A stretch of DNA of 14,792 nucleotides from an uncultured Paraprevotella sp. (lineage in GTDB: Bacteria; Bacteroidota; Bacteroidia; Bacteroidales; Bacteroidaceae): NCBI GenBank assembly GCA_900770805.1, contig CAAGLP010000080.1, positions 1 through 14,792 on the forward strand, read 5' to 3'. The notes below the pieces were generated by a model. The model ran no database searches, had not been told where the DNA came from, and saw only the letters and a list, made by a program, of their open reading frames with translations. This document shows positions 6,803-13,968 of the stretch, piece by piece (position 1 is the first letter of the stretch; the number at the start of each line of letters is the position of its first letter). A program made the position numbers and the translations under genes.

Positions 6803-6840
6803 CTTGAATATTTTTACGCTGAGTGCAGAAAATATTCAAG
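6803..6840. repeat. 12-bp perfect inverted repeat upstream of the acyltransferase promoter
   Basis: Arms CTTGAATATTTT (6803-6814) and AAAATATTCAAG (6829-6840) with a 14-nt centre. It lies about 30-70 bp upstream of the acyltransferase -7 element and beyond the galK terminator, in the otherwise unannotated gap 6711-6968. It could be a regulator site or an AT-rich cruciform or terminator; nothing in the sequence decides. Confidence 0.6.
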
Positions 6841-6906
6841 TTTACCTTAAATATAGATAAATAAAGTGGTTTTCTCTTGCTTGTCCGTGCCTAAGGTCTT
6901 ATGAAT

Positions 6907-6945
6907 AAAAAAAGTTGCCCCAATTTCAGAGGAAACTGGGGCAAC
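6907..6945 (-). terminator. Strong intrinsic terminator of the gal operon
   Basis: Arms 6914-6927 and 6932-6945 pair over 14 bp with a single G-U wobble. They contain the GC-rich GTTGCCCC/GGGGCAAC core, close on an AGAG loop, and are followed on the minus strand by seven T residues (6907-6913). It lies 24 bp after the galK stop. This is a textbook intrinsic terminator. Confidence 0.95.
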
Positions 6946-6968
6946 ATTATTTATTATATTAAATATTA

Positions 6969-8129
6969 TTAGCAAAGCTTGCGAGAACCATCACCGATAA
7001 CAACATCGATAACGATAGGAGCCTTACCATACTTGGCAGCGAACTTCTCCTTGACAACCTTCACGAAGTTGTCATACAGCTCGTTGGCAACCAGGTTGAT
7101 TGTACAGCCACCAAAGCCACCGCCCATGATGCGGCTACCTGTAACACCCTCTTCCTTGGCAATCTCGTTCAGGAAGTCAAGCTCCTCGCAAGATACCTCG
7201 TACTCCTGGCTCAAGCCATAGTGGGTCTCGTACATCTTCTGGCCTACGGTTTCGTAGTCGCCGCGCTCCAGAGCGTCGCAGACTGCCAATACGCGGTCAA
7301 CTTCACCGATGACGTAGCGTGCTCTCTTGTAGTCCTCTTCGCTAACCTCAGCCTTAACCTCGTCCAGAAGAGCCATATTTGCATCACGCAAGGTCTCTAC
7401 CTCGGGATGGTGCTTGTTGATGACAGCAGCAACGCGCTCGCAAGAAAGACGACGCTCGTTGTAGGGGCTTCCTGCCAACTCGTGCTTTACACAGCTGTTG
7501 ACCAATACCAACTTGTATCCTTCGGGATTCCAGGGGAAGTATGCAAACTCGCCGCTACGGCAGTCAAGACGCATCAGACTGCCTGCCTTGCCATGTACGC
7601 TGGCAAACTGGTCCATAATACCGCAGTTGCAACCGATGTATTTGTGCTCGGTTCGCTGACCTACACGTGCCAACTCCATCTTCTCGATCTTGTTGTCGCC
7701 CCAAAGGTCGTTACATGCGAAAGCGAAGGTGCTCTCCAAAGCAGCAGAAGAACTCATACCAGCACCCAGGGGCACATCACCAGCGAATGCAGTGTTGAAA
7801 CCTTCAACGGGTACGCCCAAAGCCATCATCTCGCGGCAAACACCGTAAATGTAGCGTGCCCAAGTTGCCTTGGGGCCTTCGGGATCGTCAAGGCTGAAAG
7901 TAACCTTGTCCTTAAGGTCAATAGAGTATGCATTAACGTTGCGAGTGCCATTGGGCTTGATTTCTGCAATCATACCCTGCTGTACTGCACCGGGGAATAC
8001 GAAACCGTTATTGTAGTCAGTGTGCTCACCGATTAGGTTGATACGGCCGGGAGATGCATATACACTGCCAGTGGTACCATCGAAGTGCTTGATGAAGCGA
8101 CTTCTTACGTCATCAATTGTAAGTCTCAT
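6969..8129 (-). CDS. galK: Galactokinase
   Basis: Phosphorylates alpha-D-galactose to galactose-1-phosphate with ATP, the first committed Leloir step. I choose the ATG at 8127-8129 (MRLTIDDVRSRF), giving 386 residues. An in-frame ATG at 8165 would add a 12-residue tail unlike the family and run through a hairpin region. Motifs of the GHMP kinase fold are the galactokinase signature GRINLIGEHTDYNNG (28-42), the ATP loop PLGAGMSSSAA (120-130), the catalytic Asp in CGIMDQFAS (D173) and the C-terminal GSRIMGGGFGG (331-341). It is the last gene of the galM-permease-galK operon and is followed by a strong terminator. There is no galT or galE nearby, so the rest of the pathway must be elsewhere. Confidence 0.96.
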   Translation of the reverse strand: MRLTIDDVRSRFIKHFDGTTGSVYASPGRINLIGEHTDYNNGFVFPGAVQQGMIAEIKPNGTRNVNAYSIDLKDKVTFSLDDPEGPKATWARYIYGVCREMMALGVPVEGFNTAFAGDVPLGAGMSSSAALESTFAFACNDLWGDNKIEKMELARVGQRTEHKYIGCNCGIMDQFASVHGKAGSLMRLDCRSGEFAYFPWNPEGYKLVLVNSCVKHELAGSPYNERRLSCERVAAVINKHHPEVETLRDANMALLDEVKAEVSEEDYKRARYVIGEVDRVLAVCDALERGDYETVGQKMYETHYGLSQEYEVSCEELDFLNEIAKEEGVTGSRIMGGGFGGCTINLVANELYDNFVKVVKEKFAAKYGKAPIVIDVVIGDGSRKLC

Positions 8130-8151
8130 AATTATATTAGGTTGTTTGTGT

Positions 8152-8178
8152 TTCCCCTCCGGCATTGCAGGAGGGGAA
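8152..8178 (-). other. Intercistronic hairpin between the permease gene and galK
   Basis: Perfect 9-bp GC-rich stem, TTCCCCTCC (8152-8160) with GGAGGGGAA (8170-8178), and a 9-nt loop. It lies 22 bp upstream of the galK ATG and 29 bp after the permease stop. On the minus strand it is followed by ACACAAACAACC with no T-tract, so it is unlikely to be a terminator. A processing, RNA-stability or translational role is possible. Confidence 0.65.
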
Positions 8179-8207
8179 TAGGTTTATAATATTGTGAATA
8201 GACAGAT

Positions 8208-9458
8208 TTAGTTCTTTGATGTGCGGCTACCAATCTGAGCGTAGAACAGAACGTAAGCAGCACAGATTACTACTACCCAGTAAGAGTTGATGTAGCCGAA
8301 GAGGTCTGCAACGTAACCCTGAACGGCCATCATTACAGCACAGAAGAATACCATGGTCATGAAGATACCTGAAGCGATAGCAGTGTACTTGCCAAGACCC
8401 TCTACGGCCATGTTGAAGATGCCACCCCACATAACTGATGTGCAGAGACCTACGAGCAGGAATGCAAATACGCCAACGGGTACATTCTGAGTGATCATGC
8501 TCAGGTTGGCCCAGTCTACACCAGGAACATCAACAGTCCATGTTGATGGAGCGAACATGCCGAAGAGAACGAGCAGCAAAGATGCAGTTGCTACTACGGT
8601 AATCATAGCGCGACTAGATACCTTGCTACCAATAGAAGCACCTACGAAACGACCAATCAGCATCATGAACCAGTATACTGCTACAAGCTGACCAGCAACA
8701 GATGCGGGAATACCCAAGTCAATCATGTACAGGTTTGCATAGTTGGGAACACCAACCTCAATACCCATGTACATACCGATACCAAGAACGCCGAGTACGA
8801 AGTGACGATAGCTCATTGCACCCTTAATCAAAGATGTATCAACTGGAGCCTGTTCGGGCTCTTCAATCTTGGTGAACAGGATTACAATGAATGCGAGGAC
8901 GAAGATACCCAGTGCTATCATCAAAGCAGGAGTGGCATCTGCTATGTGTGCCTTGCTGACGTCACCGATAAGAGCACCCATAAGGATGTAAACGGCAACA
9001 GCAGCAGCACTGTTGAATACGCCACCAGTCTGGATAAGCTGGTTGCCTTCATTACCGCCACCACCAAGTAGGTTGAGCATGGGGTTTACAACACAGTTCA
9101 AAATTGCCATTGTGCAACCGCTGATGAACGCACCGATAAGGTACACCAGGAATGCATAGTCTCTAGCTACAGAGCCACTGAGCCACTGGATAAGAATACC
9201 AGCAATACCGATTGCAAGACCGAGAAGAGCAGTCTTCTTGTAACCGATCTTCGCAATGATGATACCAGCAGGAATACTGATAATAAGGTAAGCGATAAAG
9301 TTACCATAGTTACCAATCTGTGCCAATACGTTACTAACAGCAAAGTCGTTCTTAACGATAACTGCCATGGGTGAACACAAGTTGGTCACAAAGGCAATCA
9401 TAGCAAACAGCGCAATCATCACGATAATCGCACCCCATTGTTTTGTTTTTTGAGCCAT
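8208..9458 (-). CDS. FHS-family sugar:H+ symporter (glucose/galactose, GluP/FucP-like)
   Basis: Inner-membrane MFS transporter of the fucose-galactose-glucose:H+ symporter group. The 416 residues are mostly hydrophobic and fit 12 transmembrane helices. Family features are the loop 2-3 motif IGYKKTALLGL (71-81), CVVNPMLNLLG (122-132, matching FucP/GluP NPxxTVLG) and MGIEVGVPN (231-239, matching the GVEV segment with an acidic residue in helix VII). A hydrophilic central loop at about 197-215 divides the two six-helix halves. Placement between galM and galK points to galactose, perhaps also glucose, as substrate; specificity is inferred from context. The Bacteroides gal locus has, as I recall, the same gene order. 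Confidence 0.9.
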   Translation of the reverse strand: MAQKTKQWGAIIVMIALFAMIAFVTNLCSPMAVIVKNDFAVSNVLAQIGNYGNFIAYLIISIPAGIIIAKIGYKKTALLGLAIGIAGILIQWLSGSVARDYAFLVYLIGAFISGCTMAILNCVVNPMLNLLGGGGNEGNQLIQTGGVFNSAAAVAVYILMGALIGDVSKAHIADATPALMIALGIFVLAFIVILFTKIEEPEQAPVDTSLIKGAMSYRHFVLGVLGIGMYMGIEVGVPNYANLYMIDLGIPASVAGQLVAVYWFMMLIGRFVGASIGSKVSSRAMITVVATASLLLVLFGMFAPSTWTVDVPGVDWANLSMITQNVPVGVFAFLLVGLCTSVMWGGIFNMAVEGLGKYTAIASGIFMTMVFFCAVMMAVQGYVADLFGYINSYWVVVICAAYVLFYAQIGSRTSKN

Positions 9459-9512
9459 TACTTTAATTTTGTTTGTTTAAGTTAGTATAAAATAGATGAT
9501 TATAATCAATGA

Positions 9513-9551
9513 AAGCCACCCCTTCTTTGTTAGTATAAGAAGGAGCGGCTT
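9513..9551 (-). other. Intercistronic hairpin between galM and the permease gene
   Basis: Arms 9513-9527 and 9537-9551 with a 9-nt loop, starting 8 bp after the galM stop. As minus-strand RNA all 15 positions pair, two of them by G-U wobble. As plus-strand RNA the same two positions would be A-C mismatches, so the structure favours a role in the gal transcript. A short TTTCATT follows, so partial termination or 3'-end protection of galM mRNA is plausible. Confidence 0.7.
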
Positions 9552-9559
9552 GGTGTAAT

Positions 9560-10639
9560 TTACTTGTCAATGCCGAATTTGTATACGGTCTTCTGTACAT
9601 AGATGTCTCCGGGTTTCAACTGTGTGCTAGGGAAGTGGGCACGATTGGGAGAATCAGGGAAATGCTGTGCCTCAAAACAAAGGCCGGAATGCTTTCCAAA
9701 GGTAGCTCCGTGCTGACCCTTGTAGCCGTCTGCCCAGTTGTCGCTATAGAATTGAACACCAGGCTCGGTGGTCCAACATTCCATTGTGCGACCAGTAGAG
9801 GGTTCTACCATAGAGGCGGCCAGTGTCAGTTCTCCAGGTTCGTGCTTGTTGAGAACGTAGCAATGATCGTAGCCGGTACCATTCTTTATCTGTTCGTCAT
9901 CGGCAGCGATATCGCGACCAACTGGCTTTGGTGTGCGGAAGTCGAATGGTGTGCCTTCAACCTTGCGTACTTCGCCTGTGGGAATGCTGTTTTCGTCAAT
10001 GGGAATGTAGAAATCCGCATTGATGGTTAGGATTGTATCCAATTGTGATGGGGTAGGAGTGCCTATGCCAGTTAATGAAAAGAAACCGTGACTGGTCATA
10101 TTCACTACAGTCTTCTTGTTGGTAGTGCCACGATAGTCGATAACCAACTCATTATCATTGGTAAGAGAGTACTTTACGGTCATCTTTACCTCTCCAGGAA
10201 AACCTTCTTCGTAGTAGGCAAAGGTGTAACGCAATACCAATTCTTGGTTATTCAACTGCTCTGCATCCCATACACGTGCATGGCAACCTGTGGGACCACC
10301 GTGTAGGTGGTTGGGACCATTGTTGATAGCAAGGCTATACTCTTTGCCGTTCATGGTGAACTTACCGCGGCAAATACGATTGCCATATCTACCTACGAGA
10401 GTGGAAAGAAAAGGCTCAGGACTACTCAGGCAATCCTGAATGCAGTCGTGTCCCTGAATAACGTTGGCCATCTTGCCATCTCTGTCTGGAACCATGATGG
10501 ACACCAGAGAGCCACCGTAATTTGTTATGCTTACTTCCATGCCCTGAGCATTGGTCAGAGTGTACAGGTCAGTTTCCTTGCCCTGTACCATGGCCTGAAA
10601 GTCTTCGCGCTTCAGGCCGGAAATTAACTTGTTCTCCAT
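9560..10639 (-). CDS. galM: Aldose 1-epimerase (galactose mutarotase)
   Basis: Interconverts alpha and beta anomers of galactose so that GalK receives the alpha form. The 359-residue length fits the family. The likely substrate and catalytic residues are all present: R88 in GRYGNRI, H113 in NHLHGG, H184 in NMTSHGFFSL (most relatives have TNHxYFNL), D258 in GYDHCYVL and the catalytic base E323 in LCFEAQHFPDSPN. There is no signal peptide, so it is cytoplasmic. It is the first gene of the gal operon, with a recognisable Bacteroidota promoter just upstream, and is followed by an intercistronic hairpin and the permease gene. Confidence 0.95.
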   Translation of the reverse strand: MENKLISGLKREDFQAMVQGKETDLYTLTNAQGMEVSITNYGGSLVSIMVPDRDGKMANVIQGHDCIQDCLSSPEPFLSTLVGRYGNRICRGKFTMNGKEYSLAINNGPNHLHGGPTGCHARVWDAEQLNNQELVLRYTFAYYEEGFPGEVKMTVKYSLTNDNELVIDYRGTTNKKTVVNMTSHGFFSLTGIGTPTPSQLDTILTINADFYIPIDENSIPTGEVRKVEGTPFDFRTPKPVGRDIAADDEQIKNGTGYDHCYVLNKHEPGELTLAASMVEPSTGRTMECWTTEPGVQFYSDNWADGYKGQHGATFGKHSGLCFEAQHFPDSPNRAHFPSTQLKPGDIYVQKTVYKFGIDK

Positions 10640-10672
10640 TGGGATTAGTATTTAGAGTGTATTCTTTCGATG

Positions 10673-10703
10673 CAAATATACAAAATAATCCCAATACCTC
10701 CAA
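10673..10703 (-). promoter_or_regulatory. gal operon promoter (Bacteroidota -33/-7 type)
   Basis: The minus strand shows TTG (10701-10703), 20 bp, then TATATTTG (10673-10680), an exact TAnnTTTG -7 element at the expected spacing. The galM ATG is about 34 bp downstream. A 9-bp near-direct repeat (CCAATACCT, CCAATACTT on the plus strand, 10691-10708) overlaps the -33 region and may bind a regulator. Confidence 0.8.
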
Positions 10704-10750
10704 TACTTACAAATGGAAAAGTTATACTTTACGGTACAAAGGCTGTTTCT

Positions 10751-12013
10751 TTAGTCTGTAGAAATGCTCTCTAACATGTCGGCAACGATGAAGGTACTTC
10801 CTCCAATGAAAATTGTGTCGTTTTCTGACGCTGTTTGTTTTGCTTCTTTATATGCTTCTGCGACATTGCTGTATATGTTACCTTCAAGGCTGGCTTCCTT
10901 TGCAATTGCAGCAAACTCAGTGACCGGCATTGCTCGCTTCACGCTTGCTTGAGTAAAAAAGTATTTGGCGTTTTTGGGTAACATGTTTACAACTTTTCGT
11001 ACGTCTTTGTCGCCGACCATACCAATAACGACATGGAGTCTCCCCAGAGTCTCTTCCAGTTGTTTGCTGAGGTATTCCCATCCACCGACATTATGGCCAG
11101 TATCGCATATGGTGAGCGGCTTGTCGGAAAGTGTCTGCCAACGTCCCATGAGTCCAGTTAAATCGCATACGTGTAAAAAACCATTGCTGATGTCTACGTT
11201 GCTTATATTCAGAGTTTTGTTGAATGAATTTTGAGTGTCAATACCTCGAAGGAAATCCAGGGCAGTAAGGATGGTCTGTGTGTTTTTCTCCTGACAACGT
11301 CCTTTCAATTGGGTCTGAACCTTAGGATGGCATAGCTCATCGGCAAACAATATAGGGGAGTGCATGTCCTTTGCCTTTTGGGCAAATATTTGGCGAACTT
11401 CAGTGTTGTTTTCGGTTTCTCCTATTACTACAGGAGTCTCAGGCTTTATTATTCCTGCTTTTTCTTTTGCTATTGCTTCTAACGTGTTTCCAAGAAATTG
11501 AACATGATCAAAACTGATGTTCGTAATGATGGACAGTATTGGTTTTATGATGTTTGTACAATCCAAACGTCCTCCGAGTCCTGTTTCTATTACAGCAATG
11601 TCAACTTTAGCTTCTTCAAAATACTTGAATGCCAGAGCTGTTGCAAGTTCAAAGAAAGAAGGATGGAGGGGCTCAAAGAAATTCCTCTCTTCCATAACGA
11701 AGCGAACAACCCTGTCTTTTGGAATCATTTTGCCATTCACACGTATACGTTCGCGGAAGTCTACTAAATGCGGACTTGTGTATAAGCCAACCTTGTATCC
11801 TGCGCTTTGTAGTATGGCGGCCAGTGTGTGGCTTACGCTTCCTTTGCCGTTGGTGCCTGCTACATGGATGGTTTGGTATTTGGTGTGCGGATGCCCGAAG
11901 TGAGAATCCAGGGCTTCGGTGTTGCCTAATCCTTCCTTATATGCGCCAGCCCCGATGTTCTGGAACAACGGGGCTGAGGTGAACAGGTATTCTGTTGCTT
12001 CGTTATATGTCAT
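10751..12013 (-). CDS. folC: Folylpolyglutamate synthase / dihydrofolate synthase
   Basis: Adds glutamate to dihydropteroate and/or to folates in the cytoplasm; a Mur-ligase-fold enzyme of 420 residues. Motifs are the ATP P-loop GTNGKGS (53-59), TSPHL (79-83), ETGLGGRLD (143-151), FDHVQFLG (168-175), the EKAGIIK segment (184-190) near the carbamylated Lys, GRWQ (290-293) and DTGHN (304-308, DGAHN in many relatives). The ATG at 12013 gives a normal N terminus. It begins 37 bp after dnaJ and probably shares its transcript; I see no promoter in that gap. The gal promoter lies between folC and galM. Confidence 0.94.
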   Translation of the reverse strand: MTYNEATEYLFTSAPLFQNIGAGAYKEGLGNTEALDSHFGHPHTKYQTIHVAGTNGKGSVSHTLAAILQSAGYKVGLYTSPHLVDFRERIRVNGKMIPKDRVVRFVMEERNFFEPLHPSFFELATALAFKYFEEAKVDIAVIETGLGGRLDCTNIIKPILSIITNISFDHVQFLGNTLEAIAKEKAGIIKPETPVVIGETENNTEVRQIFAQKAKDMHSPILFADELCHPKVQTQLKGRCQEKNTQTILTALDFLRGIDTQNSFNKTLNISNVDISNGFLHVCDLTGLMGRWQTLSDKPLTICDTGHNVGGWEYLSKQLEETLGRLHVVIGMVGDKDVRKVVNMLPKNAKYFFTQASVKRAMPVTEFAAIAKEASLEGNIYSNVAEAYKEAKQTASENDTIFIGGSTFIVADMLESISTD

Positions 12014-12050
12014 AATTAAAAGTGACTACTATACAACGTTTTATGTGTGT

Positions 12051-13226
12051 TTAGCTAAATAGGTTCTTGAACTTTTGGAAGAAAGAGTTTTTGGTACTCT
12101 GCGAAGGCATGAAGCTATCACTACCCTTCATCTTTTCGAATGCCTCGTGTTCTTCCTTAGTTAGTGTTTCTGGTATGTATATGGATATATTTACTATCAA
12201 GTCGCCATACCCATAACCATATCCTTGTAATGCTGGTAATCCTTTACCGCGAAGTCGGACTGTCTTACCAGGTTGTGTGCCAGGCTCGATTTTAATCTTT
12301 ACACGTCCATCTATTGTCGGTATCTCGGCTGGACCGCCAAGAACAGCAGTAGGGAGATCCAGAAGTAGGTTGTATACTAGATCGTTGTCACGACGGCTCA
12401 ATTCGCTATGCTGTTCAACTTCAACGTAAACTTGGATGTCGCCAGCATAACCGTTGTTCTGTCCGGCATTACCTTTGCCTTGTACTGTCAGTATCATGCC
12501 ATCCTGTACTCCAGCCGGTATTTGTACTTCTACCACTTCTTCGCCGTTTACGACACCAGTGCCTGAACAATGTTGGCATTTGTTCTTGATGGTTGTTCCC
12601 TTGCCTCCACAGACATTACAAGCGCTTTGCTGTTGCATGCGTCCGAACATAGTGTTTACATTACGCGTTATGTAGCCTGTGCCGTGGCATGTGCTGCAGG
12701 ATTCTGTTTTGCCATCTTGAGAACCAGAACCATGGCAGTGTGAGCAAGTGACGTCCTTCTTTACCTTGAACTTCTTTGTTGTACCTTTGGCAACTTCTTC
12801 CAATGTGAGTTTTACTTTCAAGCGTAAGTCGCTGCCTTGGTGTTTCTGTGCGCCACGGCTTCCTCCTCCACCGAAACCACCAAAACCACCGAAACCACCG
12901 AAGCCGCCTCCGCCACCCATGTGACCGCCGAAGATGTCACCGAACATGGAGAAGATGTCGTTCATGTCAAAGCCCTGGCCTCCAAAACCTCCAGCACCAC
13001 CCATGCCTGCATGTCCGAACTGGTCATATCTAGCACGTTTGTCTGGGTCGCGAAGAACGTCATACGCTTCGGCTGCCTCCTTGAATTTTTCCTCGGCTTC
13101 TTTGTCACCCGGATTTCGGTCGGGGTGATACTTGATGGCCATTTTTTTATAGGCTTTCTTTATCTCGTCTTCCGAAGCGCCCTTCTGTACTCCAAGCACC
13201 TCGTAGTAATCTCTCTTATCTGCCAT
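12051..13226 (-). CDS. dnaJ: Chaperone protein DnaJ (type I Hsp40)
   Basis: Co-chaperone that delivers unfolded proteins to DnaK and stimulates its ATPase. The 391-residue protein has a J domain (about 5-70) with HPD at 34-36 and a Gly/Phe-rich linker (about 72-123). Four zinc-binding CxxCxGxG repeats follow: CSHCHGSG 161-168, CSTCHGTG 177-184, CNVCGGKG 203-210 and CQHCSGTG 217-224. The C-terminal substrate-binding domains come next (about 235-370). It starts 39 bp after grpE, so the two are very likely cotranscribed, and folC follows. dnaK itself is not in the window. Confidence 0.97.
   Translation of the reverse strand: MADKRDYYEVLGVQKGASEDEIKKAYKKMAIKYHPDRNPGDKEAEEKFKEAAEAYDVLRDPDKRARYDQFGHAGMGGAGGFGGQGFDMNDIFSMFGDIFGGHMGGGGGFGGFGGFGGFGGGGSRGAQKHQGSDLRLKVKLTLEEVAKGTTKKFKVKKDVTCSHCHGSGSQDGKTESCSTCHGTGYITRNVNTMFGRMQQQSACNVCGGKGTTIKNKCQHCSGTGVVNGEEVVEVQIPAGVQDGMILTVQGKGNAGQNNGYAGDIQVYVEVEQHSELSRRDNDLVYNLLLDLPTAVLGGPAEIPTIDGRVKIKIEPGTQPGKTVRLRGKGLPALQGYGYGYGDLIVNISIYIPETLTKEEHEAFEKMKGSDSFMPSQSTKNSFFQKFKNLFS
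12864..12908 (-). repeat. Short tandem repeat coding the GGF run of DnaJ
   Basis: Residues about 107-121 of DnaJ are a run of Gly-Gly-Phe triplets coded by near-identical 9-bp units (CCGAAACCA-like on the plus strand). It lies in the flexible Gly/Phe linker, where length changes in steps of 9 bp would keep the frame. Confidence 0.8.
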
Positions 13227-13265
13227 GTTCTTCCTTTATTTATGGTAGTACGTTATGGTCTTCAA

Positions 13266-13847
13266 TTAAATGCCAACGACAACTTGGGCATGTCGGATGA
13301 CCTTTTCGTTCAATTTGTAGCCCTTCAATGTGCAGTCCACCACCTTGTTCTTCATTTCTGGTGTGGGTGCTGGGAATTGAGCTACAGCCTCGTGTATTTC
13401 TACGTCAAAGTCAGCTTCCTTTGTCTCTATTGGTTTAACACCTTGCTTTTCAAGGATGCCCATGAACTTTTTTTGTATCAGTTCAACGCCTTCCACTATG
13501 GCCTGAACATCTTCTGTCTTGCGCATCTGCTCCAATGCACGTTCCATATCATCCATTATGGGCAGTATGGCAGTAATTACTTTTTCTCCTCCGTTCAGAA
13601 TAAGGTCTGCCTTCTCCTTGATTACGCGTTTGCGGTAGTTGTCGAATTCTGCAACCTTGTAAAGGATTTGCTTTTTCAATTCTGCTATCTCTATATGGGC
13701 AGCCTCCAGTGGATCAACTTTAACCTCTGGACTCTCTTCCTGTTCATTGATTTCTGCTTCTGTTTGCTGGAGAGTTTCTTCATTCTGGCCTACGTTTACT
13801 TCCTCCTGAATCTGCTCGTCGTTATTGATTTTTTCTTTTGTTGCCAT
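13266..13847 (-). CDS. grpE: Nucleotide exchange factor GrpE
   Basis: Releases ADP from DnaK in the DnaK-DnaJ-GrpE chaperone cycle. The 193-residue protein has an acidic, Gln/Glu-rich disordered N terminus (1-45), a long helical dimerisation region (about 48-105, with KVAEFDNYRKRV at 64-75) and the beta domain ending in the family signature GYKLNEKVIRHAQVVV (176-191). The ATG at 13847 fits the family. dnaJ follows after 39 bp. The 121-bp gap upstream carries a sigma-54-like element inside an inverted repeat, described separately. Confidence 0.96.
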   Translation of the reverse strand: MATKEKINNDEQIQEEVNVGQNEETLQQTEAEINEQEESPEVKVDPLEAAHIEIAELKKQILYKVAEFDNYRKRVIKEKADLILNGGEKVITAILPIMDDMERALEQMRKTEDVQAIVEGVELIQKKFMGILEKQGVKPIETKEADFDVEIHEAVAQFPAPTPEMKNKVVDCTLKGYKLNEKVIRHAQVVVGI

Positions 13848-13884
13848 GTGTTGTCTTGTTGGATTTTAGTTCTGCCTATTATAT

Positions 13885-13900
13885 TGCATAAAACGTGCCA
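13885..13900 (-). promoter_or_regulatory. Candidate sigma-54 (-24/-12) promoter of grpE-dnaJ
   Basis: The minus strand reads TGGCACGTTTTATGCA, differing at one base from the RpoN consensus TGGCACGNNNNTTGCA, with GG and GC at the required spacing. A start about 12 bp past the GC would be near 13875, leaving a leader of about 28 nt before the grpE ATG at 13847. I see no TAnnTTTG element in the gap. The same bases form part of a terminator-like inverted repeat, which is the main alternative reading. Confidence 0.5.
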
Positions 13901-13923
13901 TTGTCATTTTGGCACGTTTTATG
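13887..13923. repeat. 14-bp perfect inverted repeat upstream of grpE (possible two-way terminator)
   Basis: CATAAAACGTGCCA (13887-13900) and TGGCACGTTTTATG (13910-13923) are perfect arms around a 9-nt loop. The A-run/GC core/T-run pattern (AAAACGTGCC...GGCACGTTTT) is that of a bidirectional intrinsic terminator and could end the ABC-F transcript 46 bp after its stop. A related half, TGTCATTAGGGCACTTATA (13922-13940), repeats part of the structure 20 bp further upstream of grpE. Confidence 0.8.
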
Positions 13924-13968
13924 TCATTAGGGCACTTATATATTATATATAATGTGTAGTTCTGTCAG

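Noticed and set aside
7221..8036. A 271-codon plus-strand open frame inside galK
   Set aside because: It is wholly antisense to galactokinase, whose motifs are intact; the translation has no recognisable domain.
8130..8165. Longer galK start at the ATG at 8165
   Set aside because: The 12 extra residues are unlike any galactokinase N terminus and are coded by the hairpin region; MRLTIDDVRSRF at 8129 is the better start.
12837..13952. A 371-codon plus-strand open frame across dnaJ and grpE
   Set aside because: It lies antisense to two unmistakable genes, has no family resemblance and spans their intergenic gap. It is open because of the repetitive Gly/Phe coding region and the codon use of the real genes.
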